In this document: in pieces, positions 53,885-62,616 of the stretch | Layout: each line of letters opens with the position of its first letter | How positions within the stretch are numbered: position 1 is the first letter of the stretch | NCBI GenBank assembly: GCA_963790875.1 | Contig: CAWBQT010000008.1 | Coordinates: 434,001 to 498,000, forward strand | Direction of reading: 5' to 3' | Length of the DNA stretch: 64,000 bases | Source of the DNA: AP-15 sp963790875 | GTDB taxonomy: Bacteria; Pseudomonadota; Alphaproteobacteria; ATCC43930; CGMCC-115725 | The notes under the pieces: model-generated | Database searches by the model: none | Told to the model about the DNA's origin: nothing | The model's input: the letters and a program-made list of their open reading frames with translations, nothing else | Position numbers and translations under genes: made by a program

Positions 53885-54499
53885 ATGGTGGAGACGGGCA
53901 AACGGGTGCGCCGGAGGCCGGACGAGGCACGGCGACTGATCCTCGAAGCGGCGCAGGCGGCGATCGCGCGCACCGGGCCCGAAGGGCTGCGGCTGCACGA
54001 CATCGCCGCCGCCGCCGGCGTCTCGCATCCGCTGATCCTGCACCATTTCGGCAGCCGCGCCGGATTGGTGCGCGCGCTGACCCGCGAGGCGACTGCCGAA
54101 CTCCGGGACAAGCTGGTTGCCGCAATGACCGAACGCGATGCCCCGATCGAAGAACAGCTCGACCGGGTGTTCGACGCGTTTCGCAACGGGCTGGGGCAGC
54201 GCCTGGCCTGGCTCGCCACGGTCGCGCCCGACGGCGATCACGGCGACAGTTCGATGATCCAGCGCGAGATCGCCGACGTTCTGCACGCCCGCCGCGTCGC
54301 GCTGGGGCCGCCGGGCACACCGGTGGCGTTCGAAGACAGCCAGTTTCTCGTCCACCTGATCGCCATCGCAGCACTCGGCGACGCGATCTATGGCCCTCAG
54401 TTCCGCCGCAGCGCCGGGCTCGCAGAGGGACCCGACACGGACCGCCGGTTTCGCGCCTGGCTCGCCGCGCTCGCCCGGGCTCGCCCGCCCCCTGCGTAG
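53885..54499 (+). CDS. TetR family transcriptional regulator
   Basis: A 204-residue regulator. The N-terminal HTH is ARRLILEAAQAAIARTGPEG then LRLHDIAAAAGVSHPLILHHFGSRAGLVRAL (about residues 14-65). The ligand domain has no recognised pocket. Divergent from coq4, separated by 89 bp with the palindrome, so it probably represses coq4 and itself. ATG 53885. Ligand unknown. Confidence 0.85.
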   Translation: MVETGKRVRRRPDEARRLILEAAQAAIARTGPEGLRLHDIAAAAGVSHPLILHHFGSRAGLVRALTREATAELRDKLVAAMTERDAPIEEQLDRVFDAFRNGLGQRLAWLATVAPDGDHGDSSMIQREIADVLHARRVALGPPGTPVAFEDSQFLVHLIAIAALGDAIYGPQFRRSAGLAEGPDTDRRFRAWLAALARARPPPA

Positions 54500-54527
54500 C
54501 GCTCCGAACGGACGAGAGCGGCGACGT

Positions 54528-56159
54528 TTAGGCGGCGCGGGCCTCGATCCTGGCCGGGGTTTCGCGCGCCGCGCGGCGAATGAGATCGGCGCCGCGCTCG
54601 GCGATCATGATCGTCGGCGCGTTGGTGTTGGTCGAGGTGACCGCCGGCATCACCGAGGCGTCGATCACGCGCAGGCCTTCGAGCCCGTGCACCCGCAGCC
54701 GGTCGTCGACCACGGCGGTCGGGTCGCTGCCCATCTTGCAGGTGCAGCTCGCGTGGTAGACGGTCGAGCCCTTCTGCCGGGCGTAATCGAGGAGTTCGTC
54801 GTCGGTCTCGATCCCGGCGCCGGGCAGCAGTTCGGCGCCGCAATAGCGGGCGAGCGCCGGGGCGGCAAACAGCCGCCGCAGGAAGCGCAGGCCGGCGACG
54901 ATGGCGCGGCGGTCGGTCTGCTCCGACAGATAGCGCGGGTTGATCGCCGGCGCCTCGCGCGGATCGGCGGATTTTGCCTCGACATAACCGCGCGACAGCG
55001 GCCGCATTTGCCAGGCGCCGGCGGTTATCCCCGGGAACTCGTCGAGCGCGCCGATCTGGCCGTCCTTGAAGCTGCCGGGCGCGATGCTGCATTGCACGTC
55101 GGGCGTCGCCGATTCCTCGAGCACCTTGACCGAGGCGGCCGCCAGCGACGCGCTGTAGGTCAAGATCCCCTTGCCGGTGACGAGGTAGCGCAGCACCTCG
55201 GCGACGAGCGGCAAGCCGCGCGAGCGCTCGTTGACGGTCGCGGCACCGCGGATCGGATAGCTGATCCGCGCGATGTAATGGTCCTGCATGTTGCGGCCGA
55301 CGCCCGGCAGCTCATGCTGCACCGGGATGCCGATGCGGGCGAGACGGTCGGGGGCGCCGATGCCCGAGAGCTGCAGGATGTGCGGCGAGCCGACGGCGCC
55401 GGCCGAGAGGATCACCTCGCGCCCGGCATCGGCCCGCGCGACGATCCCGCCGCGCTCGTACTCGACCGCGACGGCGCGCCGCCCGTCGAACAGGATGCGG
55501 CGGACCAGCGCCTTGACGACGACTTCGAGATTGGGCCGCTTCATCGCCGGCCGCAGATAGGTGCGCGCCGTGCTGGCCCGTCGCCGGCCGCCGCGCGTCT
55601 GCTGGCACCAGCCGATGCTGTCGCCGGCGCCGGGCGGCAGGCTGTTCACGTCCTCGCGGTATTCGAGGCCGATCTCCTTGCCGGCTTCGATCGCCGCCGC
55701 GCACAACGGCGGCTGCTCCATCCTGGAGGTGAACAGCGGTCCGCCTTTGCCGCGCAGCTCGGTAGCGTCGCCCTCCCAATGCTCGGCCTTTTTGAAGTAG
55801 GGCAGCAAATCGTCCCACGACCAGCCGCGGTTGCCGAGCTGCGCCCAATGGTCGAAATCTTCGGGCTGCCCGCGGATGTAAATGAGACCGTTGATCGACG
55901 ACGAGCCGCCGAGGACGCGGCCGCGCGGGTAGAGGATCGGCCGCCCGGCGGTTCCGGGGTCGGGCTCGGCGTAATAGTTCCAGGTGAGGGTCGGGTGGCT
56001 CAACAGCCGCATGAAGCCGGCTGGCACGTGGATATAGGGGTTCCAGTCGCGACCGCCGGCTTCGATCAGCAGCACCCGCACATTCGGATCCTCGGTCAGG
56101 CGATTGGCCAGCACGCAACCGGCCGAGCCGGCGCCGATGATCACATAATCAGCCTGCAT
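54528..56159 (-). CDS. GMC family oxidoreductase (choline/alcohol dehydrogenase-like)
   Basis: A 543-residue flavoenzyme. FAD binding is YVIIGAGSAGCVLANRLTED at the start; GMC signature 1 is RGRVLGGSSSINGLIYIRGQ and signature 2 GAVGSPHILQLSGIG. The catalytic His is in STVYHASCTCKMG and the Asn/His pair region is VTSTNTNAPTIMIAERGAD. It oxidises an alcohol (choline-type or other) with an unknown acceptor. ATG 56159. The orphan binding protein gene lies 40 bp upstream on the same strand, so the pair may share a substrate. Confidence 0.9.
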   Translation of the reverse strand: MQADYVIIGAGSAGCVLANRLTEDPNVRVLLIEAGGRDWNPYIHVPAGFMRLLSHPTLTWNYYAEPDPGTAGRPILYPRGRVLGGSSSINGLIYIRGQPEDFDHWAQLGNRGWSWDDLLPYFKKAEHWEGDATELRGKGGPLFTSRMEQPPLCAAAIEAGKEIGLEYREDVNSLPPGAGDSIGWCQQTRGGRRRASTARTYLRPAMKRPNLEVVVKALVRRILFDGRRAVAVEYERGGIVARADAGREVILSAGAVGSPHILQLSGIGAPDRLARIGIPVQHELPGVGRNMQDHYIARISYPIRGAATVNERSRGLPLVAEVLRYLVTGKGILTYSASLAAASVKVLEESATPDVQCSIAPGSFKDGQIGALDEFPGITAGAWQMRPLSRGYVEAKSADPREAPAINPRYLSEQTDRRAIVAGLRFLRRLFAAPALARYCGAELLPGAGIETDDELLDYARQKGSTVYHASCTCKMGSDPTAVVDDRLRVHGLEGLRVIDASVMPAVTSTNTNAPTIMIAERGADLIRRAARETPARIEARAA

Positions 56160-56199
56160 GCTCTCTCCCGGCATTCGATCGGCACGTTGAGGCCGGCTG

Positions 56200-57465
56200 C
56201 TATTTCTGGGCCGTCGCATAGGGATAGGTCATCTCGCCGGTCGCGTATTTGGCCGGCCACAGGATCGTCTCTCGGGCGTCGGCCTTGAACTGGTCGAGTT
56301 CATGGCCCGATATTCCGTGGAACTGGACCTCCAGCACCCGCGGCTCGCGCCATTCGCCGTTCGACCCGTAGGCGATGTCGCCGACGATCGTCTTCATCGT
56401 ATGGCTGCGCAGGTATGCGGCGAGCTCGTCCTGGTCGAGGCTCTTCGTCCCCTCGACCGCCGCGCCCAGCACCTGCAGATTGGCGTAGGCGAAGGGCGGC
56501 AGGTAATAGCCGAGCGGGTCGACCCCGGCGCCTTTCGCCTTTGCCTGGTATTTTTTCAGAAAATCGTCGACGCCGGGGAACACCAGCGTTTTCGCCGGCT
56601 GCCAGAAATCGTAATCGACGATGCCGTTCAACAGCGGTCCGAGCTGCGTCTTGATCGAGGCATATTGCAGCCCGACGAGGCCGCCGCCGAACAATTTGGT
56701 CTTGAGGCCGACCTCGTTGGCGGCGCGCACCATGCCGACGGCGTCGGGCGGATACGAGGCGCTGAACACGATATCCGGGTTCGTCGCCTGGATCGCCTCG
56801 ACGATCGGGCTGAAATCGGTCGTATTCGGCGGATAGGTCTTGTCATAGACGATGTCGAAGCCGGCCGCCTTGGCGTTGGCGCGGGCGCCGTCCGCGGCGT
56901 TGCGGGCGAACTCGGCATCGGCGGCGATGATCGCGAGCGTCTTCGGTTTCGGGTTCTGCGCCGCCGCCACAGCGAAAAAGCCTTCAGAGAAGCTTTGCGC
57001 CGGGTGCGCTCCGCCGGTCGGTACCATCGAGAAATAGCGCGGATATTGGAACTGACGGTTGACGTCGAGACCGAACAGGGCGAGGAACGTCATATTGTGC
57101 GCAATGATGATCGGCATCGCCGGCGCCAGGAGATTGGTGCCGTAGTCGCCGACCACCAAGTCGACCTTGTCGATGTCGAGAAGCTTGGTGAAGATCCCCG
57201 GCACGGTCGCCGGGTTGCTCTGGTCATCGTAATAAACGAGCTTGACCGGCCGGCCGAGGAGCCCGCCCTCGGCATTGGTTTCCTGTTCCCAGATCTGCAT
57301 CGCCAGCAGCGCCGCCTTGCCGCTCGCCGCGAGGCCGCCGGTAAGCGCCATGCCGAAACCGATCTTGATCGGTTCCGCGGCCCGGGCCGGCGGCGCCATC
57401 GCCGCGAAGACGAGGCCGGCCGCGAGGCAGCCCAGCAATATCGTCGTCCCGAGACGTGCGCGCAT
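56200..57465 (-). CDS. LivK-type ABC substrate-binding protein, orphan
   Basis: A 421-residue periplasmic binding protein. A signal peptide (GTTILLGCLAAGLVFAAMAP) ends near APPARAAEP. The mature part has the branched-chain-amino-acid type pattern: IKIGFGMALTGGLAASGKAA, VKLVYYDDQSNPATVPGIF, VDLVVGDYGTNLLAPAMPI. No permease or ATPase is near, so it may serve a transporter elsewhere, or hand a substrate to the GMC enzyme. The start is ATG 57465 (GGAGGAG about ten bases upstream); 57471 is possible. Confidence 0.88.
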   Translation of the reverse strand: MRARLGTTILLGCLAAGLVFAAMAPPARAAEPIKIGFGMALTGGLAASGKAALLAMQIWEQETNAEGGLLGRPVKLVYYDDQSNPATVPGIFTKLLDIDKVDLVVGDYGTNLLAPAMPIIIAHNMTFLALFGLDVNRQFQYPRYFSMVPTGGAHPAQSFSEGFFAVAAAQNPKPKTLAIIAADAEFARNAADGARANAKAAGFDIVYDKTYPPNTTDFSPIVEAIQATNPDIVFSASYPPDAVGMVRAANEVGLKTKLFGGGLVGLQYASIKTQLGPLLNGIVDYDFWQPAKTLVFPGVDDFLKKYQAKAKGAGVDPLGYYLPPFAYANLQVLGAAVEGTKSLDQDELAAYLRSHTMKTIVGDIAYGSNGEWREPRVLEVQFHGISGHELDQFKADARETILWPAKYATGEMTYPYATAQK

Positions 57466-57580
57466 CCCCATTCTCCTCCCCGGCGAATTTTCGCTGGCCG
57501 CTTTTGCCGATCTTAGCGCATCGACGTGCCGGCCGGATCGGCAAAATGCGCAATTCCGCCCGCTCGCGTCTGCGGCGGCA

Positions 57581-58390
57581 CTATTGGGCGTCGGCCATCC
57601 CGAGGAGGATCTGGCCGGACGCGACCCGGCCGTCGAGGTTGGCGTGGTCGAGGACGACATCGATGGCGTAGGTCGTGATCCGGTCCGGCATGAACACGCA
57701 TTTCGGGGTGCAGGAAATCAGCCCGATCAGTACTTCCTGGTTCAGGATGATCGTGGCGTGCGGGCTCTGGTAAAGGATCGTGTTGTTGCCCGCCGCGCCC
57801 GAGAATTCGAGTTTCTGATTGTCGACCAGGCTGCCGAAGACGACGAGGTGGTCGAAATAGGCGCTGCCGCTGACGGATGTGTGGTGCGGCACGACCAGGC
57901 TGAAATCCGCCGTCGAGGCGATATGCCGCGCCCTCAGGGAGAGGAACGGCACCGGCTGCAGCGGCTGCGCCGCCGGCGGCGGCGGGTTCAGCATCAGCGC
58001 CAGATTGACGCCGGTGGTCTTGGTGTCGGCCTCGGACGCTATCGCATCGACACCGAACCCGTTCGATGCGACGTGCGAGGTGAAATCGGCGGCATTGACG
58101 AATAGGCTGGGTATCGGGAGGGGGCCCTCGACGATCGGCACGATCTGGCGTACCTGCGCGGCGGCCACAATGTCGTGATAGGGGGGCGGGGCACTCCCGG
58201 CGATTTGGGCGAGCGGCCCGAAGGGCACCACGTTTCCATCCTGGTGGAATTCGGCGTAGATGCCATAGGCGGCGCTCGAGGCCGCCGATGCCGGGGCCGC
58301 CGATGGCGGGCCCGCCGTCGCCGCGACGGGGATGAACGCGGCAAACATCAGCCAGCCGGCGACAACAGACCGCTTTGCGCCCCTCGTCAT
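57581..58390 (-). CDS. secreted hypothetical protein
   Basis: A 269-residue exported protein with signal peptide VVAGWLMFAAFIPVAATAGP. The mature chain is rich in beta-strand-like segments (SAAYGIYAEFHQDGNVVPFG, FLSLRARHIASTADFSLVVP, ISCTPKCVFMPDRITTYAID with a nearby Cys pair). I do not recognise the family. It may be a surface or matrix protein. It lies upstream of the binding-protein gene but 115 bp apart; pstS is further upstream. Confidence 0.7.
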   Translation of the reverse strand: MTRGAKRSVVAGWLMFAAFIPVAATAGPPSAAPASAASSAAYGIYAEFHQDGNVVPFGPLAQIAGSAPPPYHDIVAAAQVRQIVPIVEGPLPIPSLFVNAADFTSHVASNGFGVDAIASEADTKTTGVNLALMLNPPPPAAQPLQPVPFLSLRARHIASTADFSLVVPHHTSVSGSAYFDHLVVFGSLVDNQKLEFSGAAGNNTILYQSPHATIILNQEVLIGLISCTPKCVFMPDRITTYAIDVVLDHANLDGRVASGQILLGMADAQ

Positions 58391-58622
58391 CGAATTTGCT
58401 CGCAGCGTCGCCTCCCGTACGATAGCGCCACGGAGCGATTGTCTCGACCGAGAGTCGGAACCGGAACCAAATGAGCATTCCGCCGTCGCGTGCGCCGACT
58501 ATCCGCCTTCGTCGTCCCCGCGGAAGAGGCTGACGGGAAATTGACCGCGACGGCCGCACCGGTACCGCGCCCGGTTCGAGGTGCGTCGCCCGCGCCCTCA
58601 GCGTCGTAAGACACGCCCTCGA

Positions 58623-59699
58623 TTATTTGATCAGGTTGATCTGGTTTTGGCTCAGCGCGCGGATGAAGTCGGGGAGCGGGATGAAGCCGACGGCGTCGAG
58701 GTATTTCGGCGCGTTGCCGCCGGTGAGCGCAATCGCCCATAAGAGGAAATTCCGCAAGGCCGCGGCGGTTTCGGCATTCGGCTGGCGGATCGAAACCACG
58801 ATGTATTCGTAATTGATCAGCGGGTAGGAATCGTCGCCGGTCGCGAACACCAGGCTCAACCGCTGGTCCGGCGGCGTGCGCGGGTCGAGCACCGAGGCGC
58901 CGGCGGCGATCGTCTCGGCCGTCGGCAACAGGAATTTGCCGCTCTGGTTCTTCAGCATCGCGGTGCCGAGCCCGGCCTTCCTAATCGCGTCGCGAAAGCT
59001 GATGCCGATATAGGCGACCGAATACGGCGTCGACGCCGTGGTTTTGACCATGCCGTCATTGCCAGTGGCAGTCAGTTCGCTGGCTACGGCGGGCCACGCG
59101 ACGCTGGTGCCGTAACCGATCTGGTCTCCCCAGCTTTGCGTCGAGAAATCGAGGAACTGGGTGAAGATGAAGGTGTCGCCCGAGGCGTCGGCGCGGCGGA
59201 TCGGCACGATCGACTGATGCGGAAGGTCGACGCCCGGGTTCATCGCCTTGATCGGCGCCGCGTCCCATGCCGTGATCCGGCCGGCGTAAATCCCGGCAAG
59301 CGTCGGTCCGTCGAGCTTGAGCCCGGCGCCATTGAGGCCGGGGAGGTTGTAATTGACGGTCTGCGCCGAAATCGCGACCGGAATATTCTTGATCTCCGGG
59401 TGCTGCTCGGCTTCCTCGTCGGACATATAGGCGTCGGAGGCGCCGATCTCCGCCTGCCCGGCGATGGCTTGCTGTTCGCCGGCGCCCGAACCGGTAGCGG
59501 CGGCGGTGAGGCTCACGCCCGGCGCCGAATAGTCGCGGATCCACAGTTGAAACACCGGGTAGAGCAGGGTCGAGCCGGTTTCCTTCAGCACGATGCCTGC
59601 GGCCAGCGCCGGCGAGAGCAGCCCGAGCGTCAGTAACGCGATGCCGATGGCGGGATCGCGCAACCCCAAGGCGAGACGACGCGCATGACGATTATTCAT
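58623..59699 (-). CDS. pstS: phosphate ABC transporter substrate-binding protein PstS
   Basis: A 358-residue periplasmic phosphate binder. Signal peptide ending near SPALAAG; then LKETGSTLLYPVFQLWIRDY and ATGSGAGEQQAIAGQAEIGA, the family phosphate-loop segments, and RRADASGDTFIFTQFLDF (ASGTT-type ligand loop). No pstCAB are in the window. It follows an MFS carrier of the PHS type by 34 bp, which suggests that the two genes serve phosphate uptake together. ATG 59699. Confidence 0.88.
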   Translation of the reverse strand: MNNRHARRLALGLRDPAIGIALLTLGLLSPALAAGIVLKETGSTLLYPVFQLWIRDYSAPGVSLTAAATGSGAGEQQAIAGQAEIGASDAYMSDEEAEQHPEIKNIPVAISAQTVNYNLPGLNGAGLKLDGPTLAGIYAGRITAWDAAPIKAMNPGVDLPHQSIVPIRRADASGDTFIFTQFLDFSTQSWGDQIGYGTSVAWPAVASELTATGNDGMVKTTASTPYSVAYIGISFRDAIRKAGLGTAMLKNQSGKFLLPTAETIAAGASVLDPRTPPDQRLSLVFATGDDSYPLINYEYIVVSIRQPNAETAAALRNFLLWAIALTGGNAPKYLDAVGFIPLPDFIRALSQNQINLIK

Positions 59700-59733
59700 C
59701 GCTTTGCCGAGTTTCGGTCTTTTGGGTGCGGCG

Positions 59734-61221
59734 CTACTGCCCGATCCGGTCGAGCTTTACGCCGGTCGTCTCGATGCGATAGAGCCAGGTTACCACCGCG
59801 CCCAGGACCGAGGTGACGACCAGCCCATAAAGCAGTGCGCGGGTGCCGATCGCAGCGAGCAGGATCGGGAACAGGAAAGCCGTCAAGACCGCGCCGATTT
59901 TCGCAAAGGCGGCGGCAAAACCCGCGCCCATGCCGCGCACCTGGGTCGGAAAGACCTCACCGGCGAGCAGGTAGGTCTGCGCGTTCGGGCCGATATTGGT
60001 CATGAAACTGAACAGCATGAAGCCGGCGAAGATCAATACGATCTCGGACGTCCCGGAAAAGCCGATCGAAAACGAGGCGACTAAGAGGCCGACCGCACAG
60101 CCGATGAAGCCGAACACCTGAAGCTTGATCCGGCCGGTCCGATCGGCGAGCACGACGGCGAAGACGATGCCGACGATCAACAACACGTTGATCAAGGCCG
60201 AGCCCTTGGCGGCGAGGATCACGTCCGAGATCAGGTCGCTGAGGCTGCGGATATGGTCGGGGCCGCCGCCAAAGGCCGCGGCGAGTATCGTCGGCGTGAA
60301 GATGCCGATGCCGTAAGTGCCGAGGTCCTGCAAGAACCATGGTACCGAGGCGAAGATCGTGGCGCGGCGATTGCGGCGGTTGAACAAGGTCGCGAACGAC
60401 GCCTTGCCGTGGCCTTCCAACGCCTCGCTGCCGAAGTGGCGGGTGAGCATGATGTTTTTCGGGTATTGCGGGCGGCGGAGAAGGAGCCGGCTGACCGATT
60501 TTTCGGCCTCTTCATGGGCGCCGCGCACGGCCAGCCAGTTGGCGCTCTCGACGATGAAAAAGCGGGCGATGGTGACGGCAAGCGCCGGCACGAGCGCGGT
60601 CGCGTACATCCAGCGCCAGGCCGACAGCGTCGGGCTCAGCGTCAGCACGACGAAGCCGATCCCGGTGCCGCCGAGGGCGCCGATCGCCTGAAAGCCGAAC
60701 GCGGCCAGGACCAGCTTGCCGCGATTGGCGCTCGGAATGTTCTCCGAGATGATCATATGCGCGGTCGGATAGTCGCAGCCGAGCGCCATGCCGAGGCCGA
60801 ACAGGCAGATCGCGAGCGACAAGAAATTTTGGCACAGGATCAAAAGCACCAGGAACGCGCAAAAAATGATCATCTCGGCGATGAACATGCGCTTGCGGCC
60901 GAAATAGTCGGAAAGTCCGCCGAGCAGCACGGCGCCGACGAGGATGCCGGCTAGGCTCGCGGCGCCGATGATTCCCTTCTCGGCAGCGGCAATGTGGAAG
61001 TCGCGCACGATCAGCGGCAGGGCGACGCCGGTCATGAACACGACGTAGCCTTCGAAGAATTTGCCGACTGCGGCGAGCGACCAGATCAACCACTGCATGA
61101 AGGTCATCGGCGCCGATTTGAGCGACGTGCCGTCGGCCCAGGCCGGCAATTCGTCGATGTAGTCCTGCACCGTTTTCACGCCGGCCGGCGCCGGCCGAAC
61201 GGTTTGCGCGATCTCGGCCAT
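59734..61221 (-). CDS. MFS transporter, PHS-like (phosphate:H+ symporter type)
   Basis: A 495-residue transporter with about 12 helices. Helices 1-4 include FFEGYVVFMTGVALPLIVRD, LGGLSDYFGRKRMFIAEMII and CDYPTAHMIISENIPSANRG, which fits the phosphate:H+ symporter/sugar-porter-like MFS group. Substrate is inferred from the following pstS gene; organic acids are an alternative. ATG 61221, upstream of and co-directional with pstS. Confidence 0.82.
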   Translation of the reverse strand: MAEIAQTVRPAPAGVKTVQDYIDELPAWADGTSLKSAPMTFMQWLIWSLAAVGKFFEGYVVFMTGVALPLIVRDFHIAAAEKGIIGAASLAGILVGAVLLGGLSDYFGRKRMFIAEMIIFCAFLVLLILCQNFLSLAICLFGLGMALGCDYPTAHMIISENIPSANRGKLVLAAFGFQAIGALGGTGIGFVVLTLSPTLSAWRWMYATALVPALAVTIARFFIVESANWLAVRGAHEEAEKSVSRLLLRRPQYPKNIMLTRHFGSEALEGHGKASFATLFNRRNRRATIFASVPWFLQDLGTYGIGIFTPTILAAAFGGGPDHIRSLSDLISDVILAAKGSALINVLLIVGIVFAVVLADRTGRIKLQVFGFIGCAVGLLVASFSIGFSGTSEIVLIFAGFMLFSFMTNIGPNAQTYLLAGEVFPTQVRGMGAGFAAAFAKIGAVLTAFLFPILLAAIGTRALLYGLVVTSVLGAVVTWLYRIETTGVKLDRIGQ

Positions 61222-61402
61222 GTCCGAGCTGCCCCCGATTGCCCGAATTCTGGAGAATCACAATCCTGCGCCGATGCCGCGATCGAGGCGTCGGTCGGAA
61301 GCGCAAAAGGCCATATGCCTCCTGGCGAGGCACGTTAACTTTTTGTGACGGCGCTCAAGGCCACGAGAGGCGGGCGCCGCGCCGTGGGAGGCGGTCCCCC
61401 GC

Positions 61403-62101
61403 TCAGGGCGAGAGGTCGGGGCGGTCCTTCTTCAAGGCCAGCCATTCGGCCAAGAGCTTGCGCCGATCGGCCGGGAAGCGTTCGTCGAGCGCCGTGGCGC
61501 CGGTAATGCGATCGACCCGGAAATGGCGGAAATCGTTTCGCAGTTCGCACCAGGCGCCGACCAGGGTCACGTCGACGTAGTAGGCGATCGCGACCGGCCA
61601 GATCGTCCGTTCGGTGCGATGTCCGGTTTCATCGACATAGCCGATCGCCATTTTGCGCGCGTCATGGATCGCGGCGCGAAGTTCCGCGAGATCGACGCCG
61701 TTCACTTCGGGCGCGCTGCCGTCCGAGACGTAGACCGGCGCTGCGACGAGATAGGGTTGCAGCGGTTCCGGAACGACCGCCGCGAGCTTGCCGAGGACGC
61801 TGTCTGCCGCCGCCTGCAGCTTCGGATCGCGCAGCCGGCGCAACAGGCGCACCCCGATCGCAATGGCGTCGGCCTCTTCGGCTGTGAACATCAGCGGCGG
61901 GAGGTCGAAGCCGCGGCGCAGCACATAGCCGAGCCCCGCCGCCCCCTCGATCGGCACGCGGCTCGCCTGCAGTGCGGCGATGTCGCGGTAGATCGTGCGC
62001 GATGTCACTTCGAGCCGGTCGGCGAGCGCCGCAGCGGTCAGCGGACCGGAAGCGGTGCGCAAACTTTGGATGATGTCGAAGAGGCGGTCGGCGCGGCGCA
62101 T
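61403..62101 (-). CDS. YafY/DeoR-type HTH and WYL regulator
   Basis: A 232-residue regulator. HTH_11 domain: RLFDIIQSLRTASGPLTAAA then LADRLEVTSRTIYRDIAALQ (residues 6-46), followed by GYVLRRGFDLPPLMFTAEEA and a C-terminal WYL-like region with RTERTIWPVAIAYYVDVTLV. It is divergent from the cupin-like gene with 80 bp between starts and a CTGACA palindrome between them, so that gene is its likely target. ATG 62101. Confidence 0.88.
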   Translation of the reverse strand: MRRADRLFDIIQSLRTASGPLTAAALADRLEVTSRTIYRDIAALQASRVPIEGAAGLGYVLRRGFDLPPLMFTAEEADAIAIGVRLLRRLRDPKLQAAADSVLGKLAAVVPEPLQPYLVAAPVYVSDGSAPEVNGVDLAELRAAIHDARKMAIGYVDETGHRTERTIWPVAIAYYVDVTLVGAWCELRNDFRHFRVDRITGATALDERFPADRRKLLAEWLALKKDRPDLSP

Positions 62102-62117
62102 CGATCGCGGTTTGCTC

Positions 62118-62135
62118 CTGACACAATGATGTCAG
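62118..62135. promoter_or_regulatory. CTGACA palindrome between the YafY-type regulator and its neighbour
   Basis: CTGACACAATGATGTCAG: six-base arms, six-base spacer, 17 bp upstream of the regulator start and 47 bp from the divergent gene. The same arms occur at 53835 with a shorter spacer. Likely the operator of the YafY-type regulator. Confidence 0.65.
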
Positions 62136-62181
62136 CATCGCCCGGCTAAGCTGCAATCGCAATGGTTGGAAGGTGGAATTC

Positions 62182-62595
62182 ATGGCTTCGACCCATGTCG
62201 ACATCGAGCGCGCCGAATGGATCTCGGGCACTGTATTTTGCGGGCCCTGCGCCGTCCATGAAGGCAGGGAGATCGTGCAGGTAAAGCGGTTGAGCGAGCG
62301 GCGAGCGGAGGGCGGCGGCAGCGCCTGGCTCGTCAAGTTCATGCCGCCGCCGGGCAAGCTGATCAAGATCGTCGCGACGGCGATGTCGGACGAGCACGTC
62401 TTCAACCTCGAAGGCGGCCGGGCGACGAAGTCGGGCGAGCCGGCGCGCGGATCCGGCGGCTACAGCCTGAACCCGAGAGGCCAGCCGCACAGCGCCTTGA
62501 TCGGCAGCGAAACAATCGCCTATGTCGTCTATTCCGGCGAACTCGACCGCATCGAGTCGATGGAGGTGATCGACGCCGCGCCGCCCGCCTCGTGA
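62182..62595 (+). CDS. cupin-like conserved protein
   Basis: A 137-residue cytoplasmic protein whose spacing of strands (VQVKRLSERRAEGGGSAWLV, then PPPGKLIKIVATAMSDEHVF, then GSETIAYVVYSGELDRIESM) suggests a cupin/beta-barrel fold of the kind often placed next to YafY regulators. No metal-binding His triad is evident. Start ATG 62182 behind AAGGTGG; GTG 62173 is possible. Function unknown, probably controlled by the divergent regulator. Confidence 0.6.
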   Translation: MASTHVDIERAEWISGTVFCGPCAVHEGREIVQVKRLSERRAEGGGSAWLVKFMPPPGKLIKIVATAMSDEHVFNLEGGRATKSGEPARGSGGYSLNPRGQPHSALIGSETIAYVVYSGELDRIESMEVIDAAPPAS

Positions 62596-62616
62596 TCGCA
62601 AGACGAACTCGGGGCG

